From positions 1,332,961 through 1,396,960 of the forward strand of contig NZ_LT707409.1 of assembly GCF_900156875.1 (NCBI RefSeq): 64,000 nt of DNA, read 5' to 3'. Source of the stretch: Robertmurraya dakarensis. Its GTDB lineage: Bacteria; Bacillota; Bacilli; Bacillales; Cytobacillaceae. The notes under the pieces are model-generated. The model did no database searches, was not told where the DNA came from, and saw only the letters and a list, made by a program, of their open reading frames with translations. The position numbers and the translations under genes are program-made. Positions 26,439 through 35,715 of the stretch are shown in pieces (position 1 is the stretch's first letter; the number at the start of each line of letters is the position of its first letter).

Positions 26439-27668
26439 TTAAATGATATATTTTTTTTTTAGACTTTCATACTCTTCTTTTTCTAAATTTAAAATACCTA
26501 AATATATCTCATCATTGTCAGCTCCAAGTGTTGGTCCAAGGCGCCATACTTTACCTGGGGTTTCTGAAAATTTTGGTACTATTCCAGGAGTCGCTACTTT
26601 TCCTAAATCAGGATCCTCTATTTTAGTAATATTTTCCCTTGCTGCAATATGAGAATCTCTGAATATATCCGCAATATTATTTACTGGTCCCACTGGAACA
26701 TCTGCTTTTTCAAGTAGTGATGTCACTTCTTCAGCTGTTTTTTCTTTTACCCATTCCCTTATAATTCTATGAATCTCATCAGCATTCTCGGATCTTTTTC
26801 TTAAGGTTGAAAATCTTGGGTCATGAGCAAGGTTAGGCTGCCCCATTACATTCGCCAGAGACGCAAAAATCTTGTCAAGACTCGCCTGAATAACCACCCA
26901 GCGTTCATCAGCTGTTTCAAATATCTCTGCGGGTGCAAAACTCGGGTGGCGATTCCCATATCTCCCTCGTACCTCTCCCGTTTGATCATACGTGGTAACG
27001 ATATCTTCAGAAATTCGAAGTGGTGCCTCATATAAAGCCAAATCGATTTCTTGACCTTTGCCTGTTCCAATGACATCACGATAGTAAACTGCCATCAATG
27101 CTGATAGTGCATTGAAAGTACCCGTCAAATAGTCCGCAATAGTAACGCCTACTCTAACAGGGGGTTGATCGGGATAACCAGTTACATACTTTAATCCGCT
27201 AAAACCAAGCGCAAGCCGATCTAGTCCCGGTTTATGTGAGTATGGACCGGATTGGCCATAGCCTGACACCCGGACCATAATCAGGCGAGGGTTGATAGCA
27301 GATAGTTCATCATATCCTAGATTCCATGATTCAAGTGTTTTAGGAGAAAAATTTTCTATGAGAATATCTGCCCACTTAACTAATCGTTTTAATAATGACT
27401 GACCTTCTGACTGACGTAAATCGAGTGTAATGGAACGCTTATTTCTGGCAGCTGTAATCCAGCCCATTGAACCTCCATTTTTTGTGCTCTTACCTGCCTG
27501 GCGGATAGTATCGCCATTCTTTGGCTGTTCCACCTTTATAACTTCAGCGCCGAAATCTGCTAATATCGAAGCACCGAATGGACCAGCAACAAGTGTGCCA
27601 ATATCTAATACTTTAAGGCCTTGCAGAGGACCAAATTTTGGAACAGTACCCTCTTTTGTGTTTTTCAA
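26439..27668 (-). CDS. CaiB/BaiF family CoA-transferase C1
   Basis: A 409-residue class III CoA-transferase. The N-terminal GLKVLDIGTLVAGPFGASIL and ADFGAEVIKVEQP are family signatures, and the catalytic aspartate is expected in KPGLDRLALGF. It would move CoA from a donor thioester onto an incoming acid, giving an ATP-free alternative to the ligases in this cluster. The full-length C-terminal small domain is present. Translation starts at TTG behind AAAGGTGG. It follows a thiolase remnant and precedes the alcohol dehydrogenase gene. Acid and donor are unknown. Confidence 0.88.
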   Translation of the reverse strand: MKNTKEGTVPKFGPLQGLKVLDIGTLVAGPFGASILADFGAEVIKVEQPKNGDTIRQAGKSTKNGGSMGWITAARNKRSITLDLRQSEGQSLLKRLVKWADILIENFSPKTLESWNLGYDELSAINPRLIMVRVSGYGQSGPYSHKPGLDRLALGFSGLKYVTGYPDQPPVRVGVTIADYLTGTFNALSALMAVYYRDVIGTGKGQEIDLALYEAPLRISEDIVTTYDQTGEVRGRYGNRHPSFAPAEIFETADERWVVIQASLDKIFASLANVMGQPNLAHDPRFSTLRKRSENADEIHRIIREWVKEKTAEEVTSLLEKADVPVGPVNNIADIFRDSHIAARENITKIEDPDLGKVATPGIVPKFSETPGKVWRLGPTLGADNDEIYLGILNLEKEEYESLKKKYII

Positions 27669-27721
27669 TTTTTTTCCACCTTTATAAATATTTTATCCTT
27701 TCACATATTGCATCAAATCAA

Positions 27722-28010
27722 GGGCGCTGTAAGACATGAACAATACATACACCGCCTAGTCCAATCATGTGCATTAGGCTACTGTCTTACCCCTGCCTCA
27801 TGACGAAGCTGTCTTGTTACTTCTACTATTTGCCCTAGTCCAGTTGGACCTGTTGGATGATCCATGGCACCCACTGCCAAAAAGAAGTCAACTGCATGCT
27901 ATTCTCCACATAATCCTAGAGCCTCGACATACAATAATTCCTCAATAGAGATGCATCGTGGAATTCAATCACATCCAATTTGTCCCCTGAAATGAAAATA
28001 CTGATAGTGT
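27722..28010 (-). pseudogene. Remnant of a thiolase C-terminal region (third thiolase copy)
   Basis: The minus strand of this gap matches the 3' end of the thiolase gene at 38427-39575 over long stretches, including the codons for HPTGPTGLGQI and RQLRHEAG and the final VLFM-like strand. An internal deletion removes the segment between the catalytic-His loop and the LYVEALGL-like part, and stops and frameshifts occur throughout. The Gly of GHP has become Asp. This is a dead copy left between an enoyl-CoA hydratase and a CoA-transferase gene, at the point where an intact module would carry its thiolase. Confidence 0.75.
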
Positions 28011-28097
28011 CGCAACACATTCTGTCATATTTTCCTACCTCCTTTTGAATATAAATAAAATTCATAATATTAAGAAAGTACTTTACCCACTAATCTT

Positions 28098-28868
28098 CTA
28101 TCTTCCCATCCAAACAGGTTTTCGTTTTTCAGCGAAAGCTTTTAATCCTTCTTTTCTATCTTCTGATTCTAATGCTGGTTGAGCAATGATTTTTTGTTCT
28201 GTCCAAGCTTCTTCTTCGGTCCACTCAAAAGATCTTCTGATAATCTCCTTGGTAGCGATTTGTGCAGTAGGACCATTCTCTAATATTTTTTCTGCTAACT
28301 GAATGGCAGTTTCAAGTGCTTTTCCAGGCTCAGTTAAACGATTAACAACTCCATGCTTATAGAATACTTCTGCAGGTAACATTTCTGCTGTAAGTGCGAG
28401 TTCCATAACCAGGTGATACGGCATCCTTTTAGGCAGGCGAAACAACCCTCCGCCAACTGCTACTAAATTATGACGAACCTCCGGAAGTCCCATACGAGCA
28501 TTATTTGCCGAGACAATCATATCACATGCCAGACATAATTCCATGCCTCCTGCAACCGCGTAGCCCTCAACAGCTGCTATAATTGGCTTTCTTGGTGGTT
28601 TCACGAAAATACCAAAACCCCCACGGGATGTGGACCTGCGTGCGCCACGTGCTGCTTCTTTTAGGTCCGCACCAGCCGATAATGTTCCTCCTGCTCCTGT
28701 GATGATAGCAACAAACAAATTCGGATCTTCTTCAAAAATATCAATTGCTTCCTTCATTTGTTCTGATGTTTCTGAACTAAAAGCATTACGTGCTTCAGGC
28801 CTATTAACCGTAATAATAAAGATCTGACCCCGACGTTCAGTTAAAATATACTTGTTTTGATTTTCCAT
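28098..28868 (-). CDS. Enoyl-CoA hydratase/crotonase E1
   Basis: A 256-residue crotonase-superfamily protein. The oxyanion-hole segments are FSAGADLK-like (TLSAGADLKEAARG) and AVAGGME, and both glutamates used by classical hydratases are present, in GGMELCL and LPEVRHN. It should hydrate a 2-enoyl-CoA to a 3-hydroxyacyl-CoA. It is strikingly similar throughout to E3 (40081) and E4 (57352), all 256 residues long. I start at the ATG of MENQNKY, nine bases inside the longest frame, since the site GGGGGAA is better spaced. A TRAP permease gene lies upstream. Confidence 0.9.
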   Translation of the reverse strand: MENQNKYILTERRGQIFIITVNRPEARNAFSSETSEQMKEAIDIFEEDPNLFVAIITGAGGTLSAGADLKEAARGARRSTSRGGFGIFVKPPRKPIIAAVEGYAVAGGMELCLACDMIVSANNARMGLPEVRHNLVAVGGGLFRLPKRMPYHLVMELALTAEMLPAEVFYKHGVVNRLTEPGKALETAIQLAEKILENGPTAQIATKEIIRRSFEWTEEEAWTEQKIIAQPALESEDRKEGLKAFAEKRKPVWMGR

Positions 28869-28895
28869 TTTTTTCAATTCCCCCTATACCGATAT

Positions 28896-30821
28896 TTATT
28901 TACCTGCTTCTGTTTCACTTATATTCGAGTTTGAGTCTACGTTAAACATGATTGTTTTCTTGTGTTTAAGTAACATAAAAAACAATAGTAGCCCGCCTAG
29001 GATAATACCCGCAATATCTGTCATATACCCCGTGCTTATTGTAAGAACAGATACCAATAACAGCAAAATTCTAAAACCTATGTTTACCTTTGATTTCCAA
29101 TAGCCTATAACAGCTATGGCTAAAATGTATGCACCAAAAATGGCTGAAATCGCTGCGATAGCAATTTCAAGAATTGATCCTCTTAGGAGAAGTAATTCAT
29201 TTCCATAGACAAAGGCAAATGGAATAAGAAAAGCTGCTAATGCCAATCTCATGGACGTTACAGCAATGGTATAAGGACCCGCACCTGCAATACTCGAAGC
29301 AGCAAATGCTGCCAGGGCAACCGGTGGTGTTATGGCAGAAAAAACAGCAAAGTAAAACACGAACAGGTGGGCAGCTAATGGCTCTACTCCCAATTGAATA
29401 ATTGCTGGCGCAACAAGAATTGCTACCAAAATATATGCCGTTCCTGTCGGCATCCCCATACCAAGAACAATGGAAGCAATCATAGCAAAGACTAGTAACA
29501 TCCATAATTCTCCGCCCGATAGACTTACAAGTCCACTTGTAATTTTTAAGGCTAATCCCGAAACACCAAAAGTACCAATAATAATCCCTGCTGATGCACA
29601 AAGAATAACCACCATCATTGATGTATTTGCACCATCAGAAAATGCTTCAACTGTTTTCTTAACACCCATTCGATCTTCTTTCGTAAACCAAGTTACAACG
29701 ATTGCGGATACAATTCCCCAAAAAGCGGATTTTCCTGGTGACATCCCAACAAAAATAAATAAATAAACCAGTACAAAAATTGGGATTACATAGATGATTT
29801 GAGTTTTTAATACATGTTTTAGAGGTATTCGATCAGATTTTGGCAGCCCCTGTAGATTTAATCTAGCAGCTTCAAAATCTACTGAAAAATACACTGCAAT
29901 AAAATATACGACTGCAGGAATCGTTGCGGAAATGACAATGTCACTGTACGGGACCCCAATAATATCAGCCATTAAAAATGCCCCCACACCCATGATAGGC
30001 GGCATAATTTGACCACCAGATGATGCAACTGCTTCAACAGCACCAGCAAATTTATTTTTATAACCAATTCTTTTCATTGTTGGAATTGTAAATTGACCAG
30101 TTGTAGCAACATTTGCAGTAGCTGCACCGTTTACCATTCCAAACAGGGCACTAACAAAAACGGCGATTTTCGCAGGACCACCCCGAAATTTTCCAAATAA
30201 AGAGTTTGACAAGTTAAAGAAAAGTTCCCCGACACCACTTTTTACCATTACAGAACCAAATACTATGAATAAAGCAATATAACTTGCAGATATCCCTAAT
30301 ATACTTCCATAAATTCCAGATACCTGATTGGTATATAAAAAGCCGGTCAATCGATCAAATGACATCCCCGCATGTTGTAAAAAACCAGGCATGTAAGGAC
30401 CAAAGTAAATATATAACAAACATAAAATAATTAAGATCGGAATAGCGACACCCATTAATCTCCGAGTTGCTTCCAAAATAAGAAGCATGACCAAAACAAA
30501 ACTAATATAATCCCCAGTAAGAACAATTCCTTGGCGGTAAGTTAATTCGGCAGCTTGCGTTGCCATATAGATCCCTTGAAATAACACCAGACCTATTATT
30601 GCAATATCAATCAAATCACTAAAAGGTTTTGATATTTTAGTTGACTGTTCAGAGGTTGGTTTAATTAAAAAAACTAGGAGCAATGCAAGAGTTAAGTGAA
30701 CATTTCTTTGGTTAACAATTTCTAGTATAAACAATGCACCGTATAGCAAATGCAAAACGAATGCTACACTTATCACTTTTATTGCTAATGACCGAGCTTT
30801 TGGTGGGATTATATATGTCAA
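28896..30821 (-). CDS. TRAP transporter fused permease (TAXI type)
   Basis: A 641-residue polytopic protein combining the small and large TRAP membrane subunits (DctQ-like helices at the N-terminus, a DctM-like domain after about residue 120). Family signatures include GMVNGAATANVATTGQFTIP, ASSGGQIMPPIMGVGAFLMA and GMGMPTGTAY. TRAP carriers use the ion gradient and a periplasmic or lipid-anchored receptor to import carboxylates. With the TAXI receptor gene just upstream it forms a complete importer inside a catabolic operon, so it may import the pathway's acid. TTG start behind AAAGGAG. Confidence 0.92.
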   Translation of the reverse strand: MTYIIPPKARSLAIKVISVAFVLHLLYGALFILEIVNQRNVHLTLALLLVFLIKPTSEQSTKISKPFSDLIDIAIIGLVLFQGIYMATQAAELTYRQGIVLTGDYISFVLVMLLILEATRRLMGVAIPILIILCLLYIYFGPYMPGFLQHAGMSFDRLTGFLYTNQVSGIYGSILGISASYIALFIVFGSVMVKSGVGELFFNLSNSLFGKFRGGPAKIAVFVSALFGMVNGAATANVATTGQFTIPTMKRIGYKNKFAGAVEAVASSGGQIMPPIMGVGAFLMADIIGVPYSDIVISATIPAVVYFIAVYFSVDFEAARLNLQGLPKSDRIPLKHVLKTQIIYVIPIFVLVYLFIFVGMSPGKSAFWGIVSAIVVTWFTKEDRMGVKKTVEAFSDGANTSMMVVILCASAGIIIGTFGVSGLALKITSGLVSLSGGELWMLLVFAMIASIVLGMGMPTGTAYILVAILVAPAIIQLGVEPLAAHLFVFYFAVFSAITPPVALAAFAASSIAGAGPYTIAVTSMRLALAAFLIPFAFVYGNELLLLRGSILEIAIAAISAIFGAYILAIAVIGYWKSKVNIGFRILLLLVSVLTISTGYMTDIAGIILGGLLLFFMLLKHKKTIMFNVDSNSNISETEAGK

Positions 30822-30946
30822 TTATCCTCAACTCCTTTCATATGGTCTGGATTAGGACTGCCCGAAGCTATCTGGATTCTTCGTTAATAGACTGTGCATT
30901 TGTTAGCAGCTTCCCAGTTTCGGGACACACTTTGTGCAAAAGGATC

Positions 30947-31963
30947 CTATTTATGACCTATTTCTTCTAGGTACTTTTCGGTACCAGGATGCAGTGGGAT
31001 AAAAGGGTTTTTTAATATCGGAGTAAATTTTTCTAAAGTAGCATGTTCGCCCGAAGAATGCATTTCCGTTAATTCAGCAATATTTTCATTTATCGTTTTT
31101 GCGACAGTATATACCACATCTTCGGAAGTTCCTGAGTGAGCGAATATAACTACTGATGAAGCGTATGACTGAACATCAGCAGAAAGCCCTTCGTAATCAT
31201 CTCCGTTAAACGTGTATGGCACATAGACTGGATTTTCTTCGACCATTTTAGCAATACTATCTTCTGGGAATGAAATAAAATTCACTTCTTCTTGACTCAT
31301 TAATTCCATAACTGATGGTGTCGGAGCACCAGCATAATACGCTAGAACATCAACACTGCCTTCTTTTAATCTATCAATACCATCTGAAAATCCAATAGGA
31401 ACAACCTCAAAATCACTCTTTTTCAAACCAAAATATCGTTCAAATAGATCTGTAAAGGAAGCTACCCCGGCACCAGGAGTGCTTGCTACTCTTTTGCCTT
31501 TCAGATCACTTACAGTTTCAATTCCTGAATCTGCTAAAGAAATAAGATGCATAGGCATTGGATACATATTCCAAACTATCCTGAGGTCTTCATGAGGTTC
31601 TGTAATAACTGTGTACATTGAACCATCACCGTTATATGCATCTTTCAAAACTGTACTAGGTCCATATGCCAAGTCTGCTTGTTTATTTGAAACTTGAATC
31701 ATATTATCAAGAGAACCACCAGTACTTTGGACAGTGACATTATATTGATCACCGAATTTAGAATTTACTAGTTCAGATACTCCGGCACCATTCACATAAT
31801 AGGTACCTCCTGTATCACCGGTTAACATTGTAATGTTTTCAGGACTGCTCTTTTCACTCCCTTCACTATATTCATTTGAATTGCCGGTTGTGGATGACCC
31901 GCTACAACCGGAGACAATAAAAGTAGTTAATATGAAAATCATAAAAATAGATAGTTTTCGCAT
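30947..31963 (-). CDS. TAXI family TRAP transporter solute-binding lipoprotein
   Basis: A 338-residue lipoprotein with lipobox IVSGC. The TAXI family motif appears as MLTGDTGGTYYVNGAGVSEL, followed by VQSTGGSLDNMIQVSNKQAD and GKRVASTPGAGVASF, which line the ligand site. It would deliver a carboxylate or amino-acid-like ligand to the fused TRAP permease encoded 125 bases downstream. That gap shows no gene. The start ATG is preceded by GGAGGGAA. Confidence 0.92.
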   Translation of the reverse strand: MRKLSIFMIFILTTFIVSGCSGSSTTGNSNEYSEGSEKSSPENITMLTGDTGGTYYVNGAGVSELVNSKFGDQYNVTVQSTGGSLDNMIQVSNKQADLAYGPSTVLKDAYNGDGSMYTVITEPHEDLRIVWNMYPMPMHLISLADSGIETVSDLKGKRVASTPGAGVASFTDLFERYFGLKKSDFEVVPIGFSDGIDRLKEGSVDVLAYYAGAPTPSVMELMSQEEVNFISFPEDSIAKMVEENPVYVPYTFNGDDYEGLSADVQSYASSVVIFAHSGTSEDVVYTVAKTINENIAELTEMHSSGEHATLEKFTPILKNPFIPLHPGTEKYLEEIGHK

Positions 31964-32094
31964 TCATTTCCCTCCAATTTCCTAGCTTCTAATCAAGTTC
32001 AATTAATGTTACAGCGCTTAAGAGGCGAAGATGGGATTCGAAAAGTCCCAAACATTAATTTCTTCTAAAGGTAAAAGCTCCCGCAACATCGCTT

Positions 32095-32666
32095 TTATTT
32101 CTTTCTCTTTATACTCTCTACTACCTTATTTGGGTCAAATGTTCTTTCCATTGAAAAATAGTTTCCAAGTTCTCCATATTGATTACCGGCTAATCTAGCA
32201 AGCGGATTTAATTTTTGAAAATCGATTTTAAAATCACCTAAATAAACATTATCATCAATATAAAAATGCAAGACCTCTCCTAACAACATAAACCCTTTTC
32301 CAACTTTTATTATTTGATCTAATTTACACTCCATAGAAATGGGGGCTTCTTTTACAGCTACTCCATCAATAACCTTGCATGTTTTAGGTGTTAGATATAC
32401 TTCATTGAACTCACTAACATCCGGTTTGAAATTTGCCGCAGCATTGTTAACGGCTTCTACCAAGCTGACATCCACAATGTTTCCCCAATTGAAAACATGA
32501 TGGTTGGAGGATTGTTCGTTACCACACTAAAGAAGCTAAATGGAGCCACATTAAGTATTCCTTCATGACTTTTTGTTGAAACGAATGCTATTGGCCTCGG
32601 TACTACAATACCAGTTAGTAGCTTATACAGATTTCTTGGGGATTGGCCATCTACACCAATATCCAT
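32095..32666 (-). pseudogene. Flavin reductase-like domain protein, broken by deletion and frameshift
   Basis: Two overlapping frames together make most of a flavin reductase-like FMN-binding protein (about 190 residues). The N-terminal part (69 codons) has SPRNLYKLLTGIVVPRPIAF and ILNVAPFSFFSVVTNNPPTI. The second part, in another frame, resumes at NIVDVSLVEAVNNAAANF and ends with the PLARLAGNQYGELG block. At the junction FSIG is followed directly by NIVDV, so the 15-20 residues normally between them are missing. The deletion and frame change suggest an inactive gene. Intact relatives supply reduced flavin or bind FMN as oxidoreductases. Confidence 0.75.
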
Positions 32667-32722
32667 ATATTCACCTCAATATATAAATTTATAATACTGA
32701 CTTGAAACAAATTTACCGGAAG

Positions 32723-33874
32723 TTATTTTAATGCTGAAATACCAAGAACCTTTCGTGCAATTAATAATCTATGAATTTCACTAGTTCCTTCAGCAAATGT
32801 AAAGTGTCTAATATCCCGATAGTAGCGTTCAACTGGAAACTCCTTACTATACCCATATCCCCCATGAATTTGTATAGCACTATCAGCAATTTCTAAGGCA
32901 GATTCAGTGGCAAATAGTTTGGCAACGGAAGCTTCAATTCTACAATCCTCAGCTTTATCCAGTTTACTTGCTGCCTGTAGCCCCAATAACCTCATCGCAC
33001 TTAGCTTTGTTACCATATCTGCAATTTTGGCTTGAATTAGCTGAAAACTACCGATTGACTTTCCAAATTGTTTCCTTTCTTGCGCATATTTTATCGAAGC
33101 ATCAAGGCTTGCTTGTGCTACACCTGCACAAATAAACGCAACCATTACTCTTGCTCTGTTTAATGACTTTAATCCCATTCGTAAGCCTTCTCCTATTTCC
33201 CCAATCATATTTTCCTCTGGGATCTCGCAATCTTCGAAAATAAGCTCTGCTGTTGGTAAACTATGCATCCCCATCTTATCTATTTTTTTGGCAATATATT
33301 TTGTAACTCCTTTCTCAACAATAAATGCCGTAATACCATTAACTCCTTTACTTTTATCAGTTTGGGCAAAAACAACTCCTATATCTCCATCTAATCCATT
33401 CGTAATCCACATTTTTGTTCCATTAAGGATCCATTTTCCATTTCTATAGGTTGCTGTTGTTTCGATACTGGATGTGTCTGATCCTACATTAGGCTCTGTT
33501 AAAGCAAAGAAGCCAGTTTTTTCACCTCTCATTAAAGATGGCATATATTTTTCTTGTTGCTCTTTAGTCCCATGTTGATACAAGCGGGTAACTGCCTGAT
33601 TCGTTCCACTTGTTAGTCCTCTAAGCGAAGGCCAGACTCGTGATAACTCTTCAATCATCAAAAAATAGGTAACATGATCCAGCCCTCCTCCACCTGCTTC
33701 CTTAGGTAGCAATCCCCCAATAAACCCAAATGGTAACAATTTCTGCATAATATTATTTGTAACTTTCCTTTCTTTATTCTCGTATTCAGATACTAACGGC
33801 GCTATCTCTTTATTTAAAAACTTCCTTAAATTGTCCTTGATCATCTTCTGTTCGATTGATAATTCGAAGTCCAT
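32723..33874 (-). CDS. Acyl-CoA dehydrogenase A2
   Basis: A 383-residue FAD enzyme, very similar along its length to A1. FAD and acyl-CoA contacts lie in ALTEPNVGSDTSSIETTA, FVEKG-type loops and KQFGKSIGSFQLIQAKIADM; the catalytic Glu is in FAEGTSEIHRLL. The GFIGGLLPKEAGGGGLDHVT segment at residues 52-71 sets A1/A2 apart from A3-A7, which read GLLGTTIPEE there. This suggests a different acyl specificity. ATG start behind AAAAGGAG. It follows an SDR gene and precedes the broken flavin reductase gene. Confidence 0.92.
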   Translation of the reverse strand: MDFELSIEQKMIKDNLRKFLNKEIAPLVSEYENKERKVTNNIMQKLLPFGFIGGLLPKEAGGGGLDHVTYFLMIEELSRVWPSLRGLTSGTNQAVTRLYQHGTKEQQEKYMPSLMRGEKTGFFALTEPNVGSDTSSIETTATYRNGKWILNGTKMWITNGLDGDIGVVFAQTDKSKGVNGITAFIVEKGVTKYIAKKIDKMGMHSLPTAELIFEDCEIPEENMIGEIGEGLRMGLKSLNRARVMVAFICAGVAQASLDASIKYAQERKQFGKSIGSFQLIQAKIADMVTKLSAMRLLGLQAASKLDKAEDCRIEASVAKLFATESALEIADSAIQIHGGYGYSKEFPVERYYRDIRHFTFAEGTSEIHRLLIARKVLGISALK

Positions 33875-33970
33875 ATTTAGCTCTCCTTTTATCTGTTTCG
33901 CTGTATTCTAAAAATTCAGAAAACAAAACTTCCTGTAATCTCTAACCTTCTCAAAACTTCGATCTATAAA

Positions 33971-34717
33971 TTAACCAAACCTTCCGCCACTCACATGGAT
34001 TACATCACCAGTCACATATGATGATTTTTCGGAAGCCAAGAACATTATGGCATTTACGACGTCTTCAGGCTTTCCTAGTCGTCTTAAAGGAGTTGATTTT
34101 AACACCCTTTCTTTTATCATTTCATATTTAGGAAGCCTTTTCAGCGCTTCCGTTTCTGTCAAACCTGGTGCAACGGCGTTGACATTGATAGAGTGTCGCG
34201 CTAACTCTTTTGCCATCGCTTTTGTAAATCCAACAAGTCCAGCTTTAGCAGATGAATAGTTTGCCTGCCCCATATTACCTAAGTATGAGATTGAGGCAAT
34301 GTTAACGATTTTCCCTGATTTTTTCTCTATCATGTACGGACTAACATATTTTGTACATAGAAACGTTCCTTTTAAGCAAGTATCTAAGACTGAATCCCAA
34401 TTTTGGACTGACATATTCTCTATTAAATTGTCTCTCGTAAACCCAGCATTATTAATCAAAACATCAACAGTTTTATAATTACTTAGTGTTACTTCCACCA
34501 TATTCATCACATCGATTTCATTTGACACATCCGCCACTATTGCTATTGCATTTCCGCCCGATTCATTAATATCAGCTGCACTTTTTATTGCATTTTCTTC
34601 AATAACATCAGCGACTACAATCTTTGCACCCTCTAGTGCCAATTGTTGGGCTGTTAATTTACCAATCCCTCTACCAGAACCTGTTACGATGGCAACTCTG
34701 TCCTTAAACTCACCCAT
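33971..34717 (-). CDS. SDR family oxidoreductase S1 (FabG-like)
   Basis: A 248-residue classical short-chain dehydrogenase. The cofactor motif is TGSGRGIG at residues 12-19, NNAG at about 89, and the catalytic Ser and Tyr-Lys are in NIASISYLG and NYSSAKAG. The C-terminal YVTGDVIHVSGG is FabG-like. It would interconvert a 3-hydroxyacyl and a 3-ketoacyl thioester. It is different in sequence from the S2/S3/S4 trio. A small hairpin precedes it in the operon; start ATG behind GGAGGAAG. Confidence 0.9.
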   Translation of the reverse strand: MGEFKDRVAIVTGSGRGIGKLTAQQLALEGAKIVVADVIEENAIKSAADINESGGNAIAIVADVSNEIDVMNMVEVTLSNYKTVDVLINNAGFTRDNLIENMSVQNWDSVLDTCLKGTFLCTKYVSPYMIEKKSGKIVNIASISYLGNMGQANYSSAKAGLVGFTKAMAKELARHSINVNAVAPGLTETEALKRLPKYEMIKERVLKSTPLRRLGKPEDVVNAIMFLASEKSSYVTGDVIHVSGGRFG

Positions 34718-34822
34718 AACTTCCTCCAGTTTTACTATATTTGTTTAAAAAATAATTGATTGATGATAGCAAAATCTGTTCAACCACGTCGAGTCTTCAA
34801 AATACGAAAGTTTAGTCATAAA

Positions 34823-34854
34823 TTGTAAATTTACAAGTAACTGGTTCACCAGTT
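34823..34854. other. Palindrome and small hairpin between E2 and S1
   Basis: A perfect 14-bp palindrome TTGTAAATTTACAA is followed by a hairpin AACTGG-TTCA-CCAGTT directly after the E2 stop. There is no U-tract. It may be an mRNA processing or attenuation structure within the operon, or a protein-binding site for an internal promoter ahead of S1. Confidence 0.4.
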
Positions 34855-34862
34855 TATTAGTC

Positions 34863-35657
34863 CTAATTTTCTTTAAATTTTGGGCGTCGTTTTTCTATAA
34901 ACGCCTTGACACCTTCCTGATAATCCTCTGTATCATATGCTCTTTCTATTAATTCTTTAAGCTCAGGTGTATTTTCATTTGTTCCATGCAAGATCTCATT
35001 TACAATTTTTTTGGCAGCGCGAACTGTGTATTGCGCTCGATTAGCAATTAAATTAGCATAGCGATAGGTTTCATCCTTGATTGATTCAGAATGGTAGATT
35101 CGATCGATAAAACCAATTTGTAATGCTTCTTGTGCATCCATGAGACGCCCTGTCATTAAGATGTCTTTCGTTTTGGACGGTCCAACCAAATCTACTATTC
35201 TTTTCGTTGCTGCTGTACCATAAACAAGACCAATCTTAGCCGGTGTTATTCCGAACTGACCATTTTCATCTGAAAAGCGAAAATCACACGCTAAGGCGAT
35301 TCCCGCTCCTCCCCCTACGCAAAACCCCTGGATCATCGCAATTGTTGGCTTAGATAAGTTAGCCAATGATTGATTGGCCTTAGCGATAGCATGGTCATAC
35401 AAATTGGACCTTCTTTTGTTCGACCGAATTTCCTGAAACTCACTTATATCTGCACCTGCACTAAAAGCTACGTTATTCACACCACGAATGACAACTACTT
35501 TTATACTCAGGTCTGAATCTACTTCAAAGAGTAGTCCAGGTAATTCACACCACATTTCGTAATTCATAGCGTTCCGTTTTTCGGGACGATTCAAATTAAT
35601 CGTTGCAATAGGACCTACTTTTTCGAGATAAATATAAGATGCGTTATTTTTCAACAT
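34863..35657 (-). CDS. Crotonase superfamily protein E2 lacking the hydratase glutamates
   Basis: A 264-residue crotonase with oxyanion-hole segments AFSAGADISEF and GFCVGGGAGIALACDF. At the two catalytic glutamate positions of enoyl-CoA hydratases it has Gly (GGGAGIAL) and Ala (TPAKIG), so hydration by the classical mechanism is unlikely. Isomerase, hydrolase or decarboxylase activity on a CoA ester is possible, since the family is diverse. It is clearly different from E1, E3 and E4. The ATG behind GGATGGAG is preferred; a longer reading from an upstream TTG is less likely. It lies between ligase L1 and SDR S1. Confidence 0.82.
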   Translation of the reverse strand: MLKNNASYIYLEKVGPIATINLNRPEKRNAMNYEMWCELPGLLFEVDSDLSIKVVVIRGVNNVAFSAGADISEFQEIRSNKRRSNLYDHAIAKANQSLANLSKPTIAMIQGFCVGGGAGIALACDFRFSDENGQFGITPAKIGLVYGTAATKRIVDLVGPSKTKDILMTGRLMDAQEALQIGFIDRIYHSESIKDETYRYANLIANRAQYTVRAAKKIVNEILHGTNENTPELKELIERAYDTEDYQEGVKAFIEKRRPKFKEN

Positions 35658-35715
35658 TTTTTCTCCATCCAGTTTAGTTATTTCAAACAATTTAGTTCAC
35701 TTGAAACACACTTCC

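Noticed and set aside
30822-30946. Possible small gene or regulator site between the TAXI and TRAP genes
   Set aside because: The plus-strand frame there is antisense and has no ribosome site; no clear hairpin or operator copy was found.
32010-32024. cre-like sequence upstream of the TAXI gene
   Set aside because: Only a CGCT core is shared with the consensus; too many mismatches.
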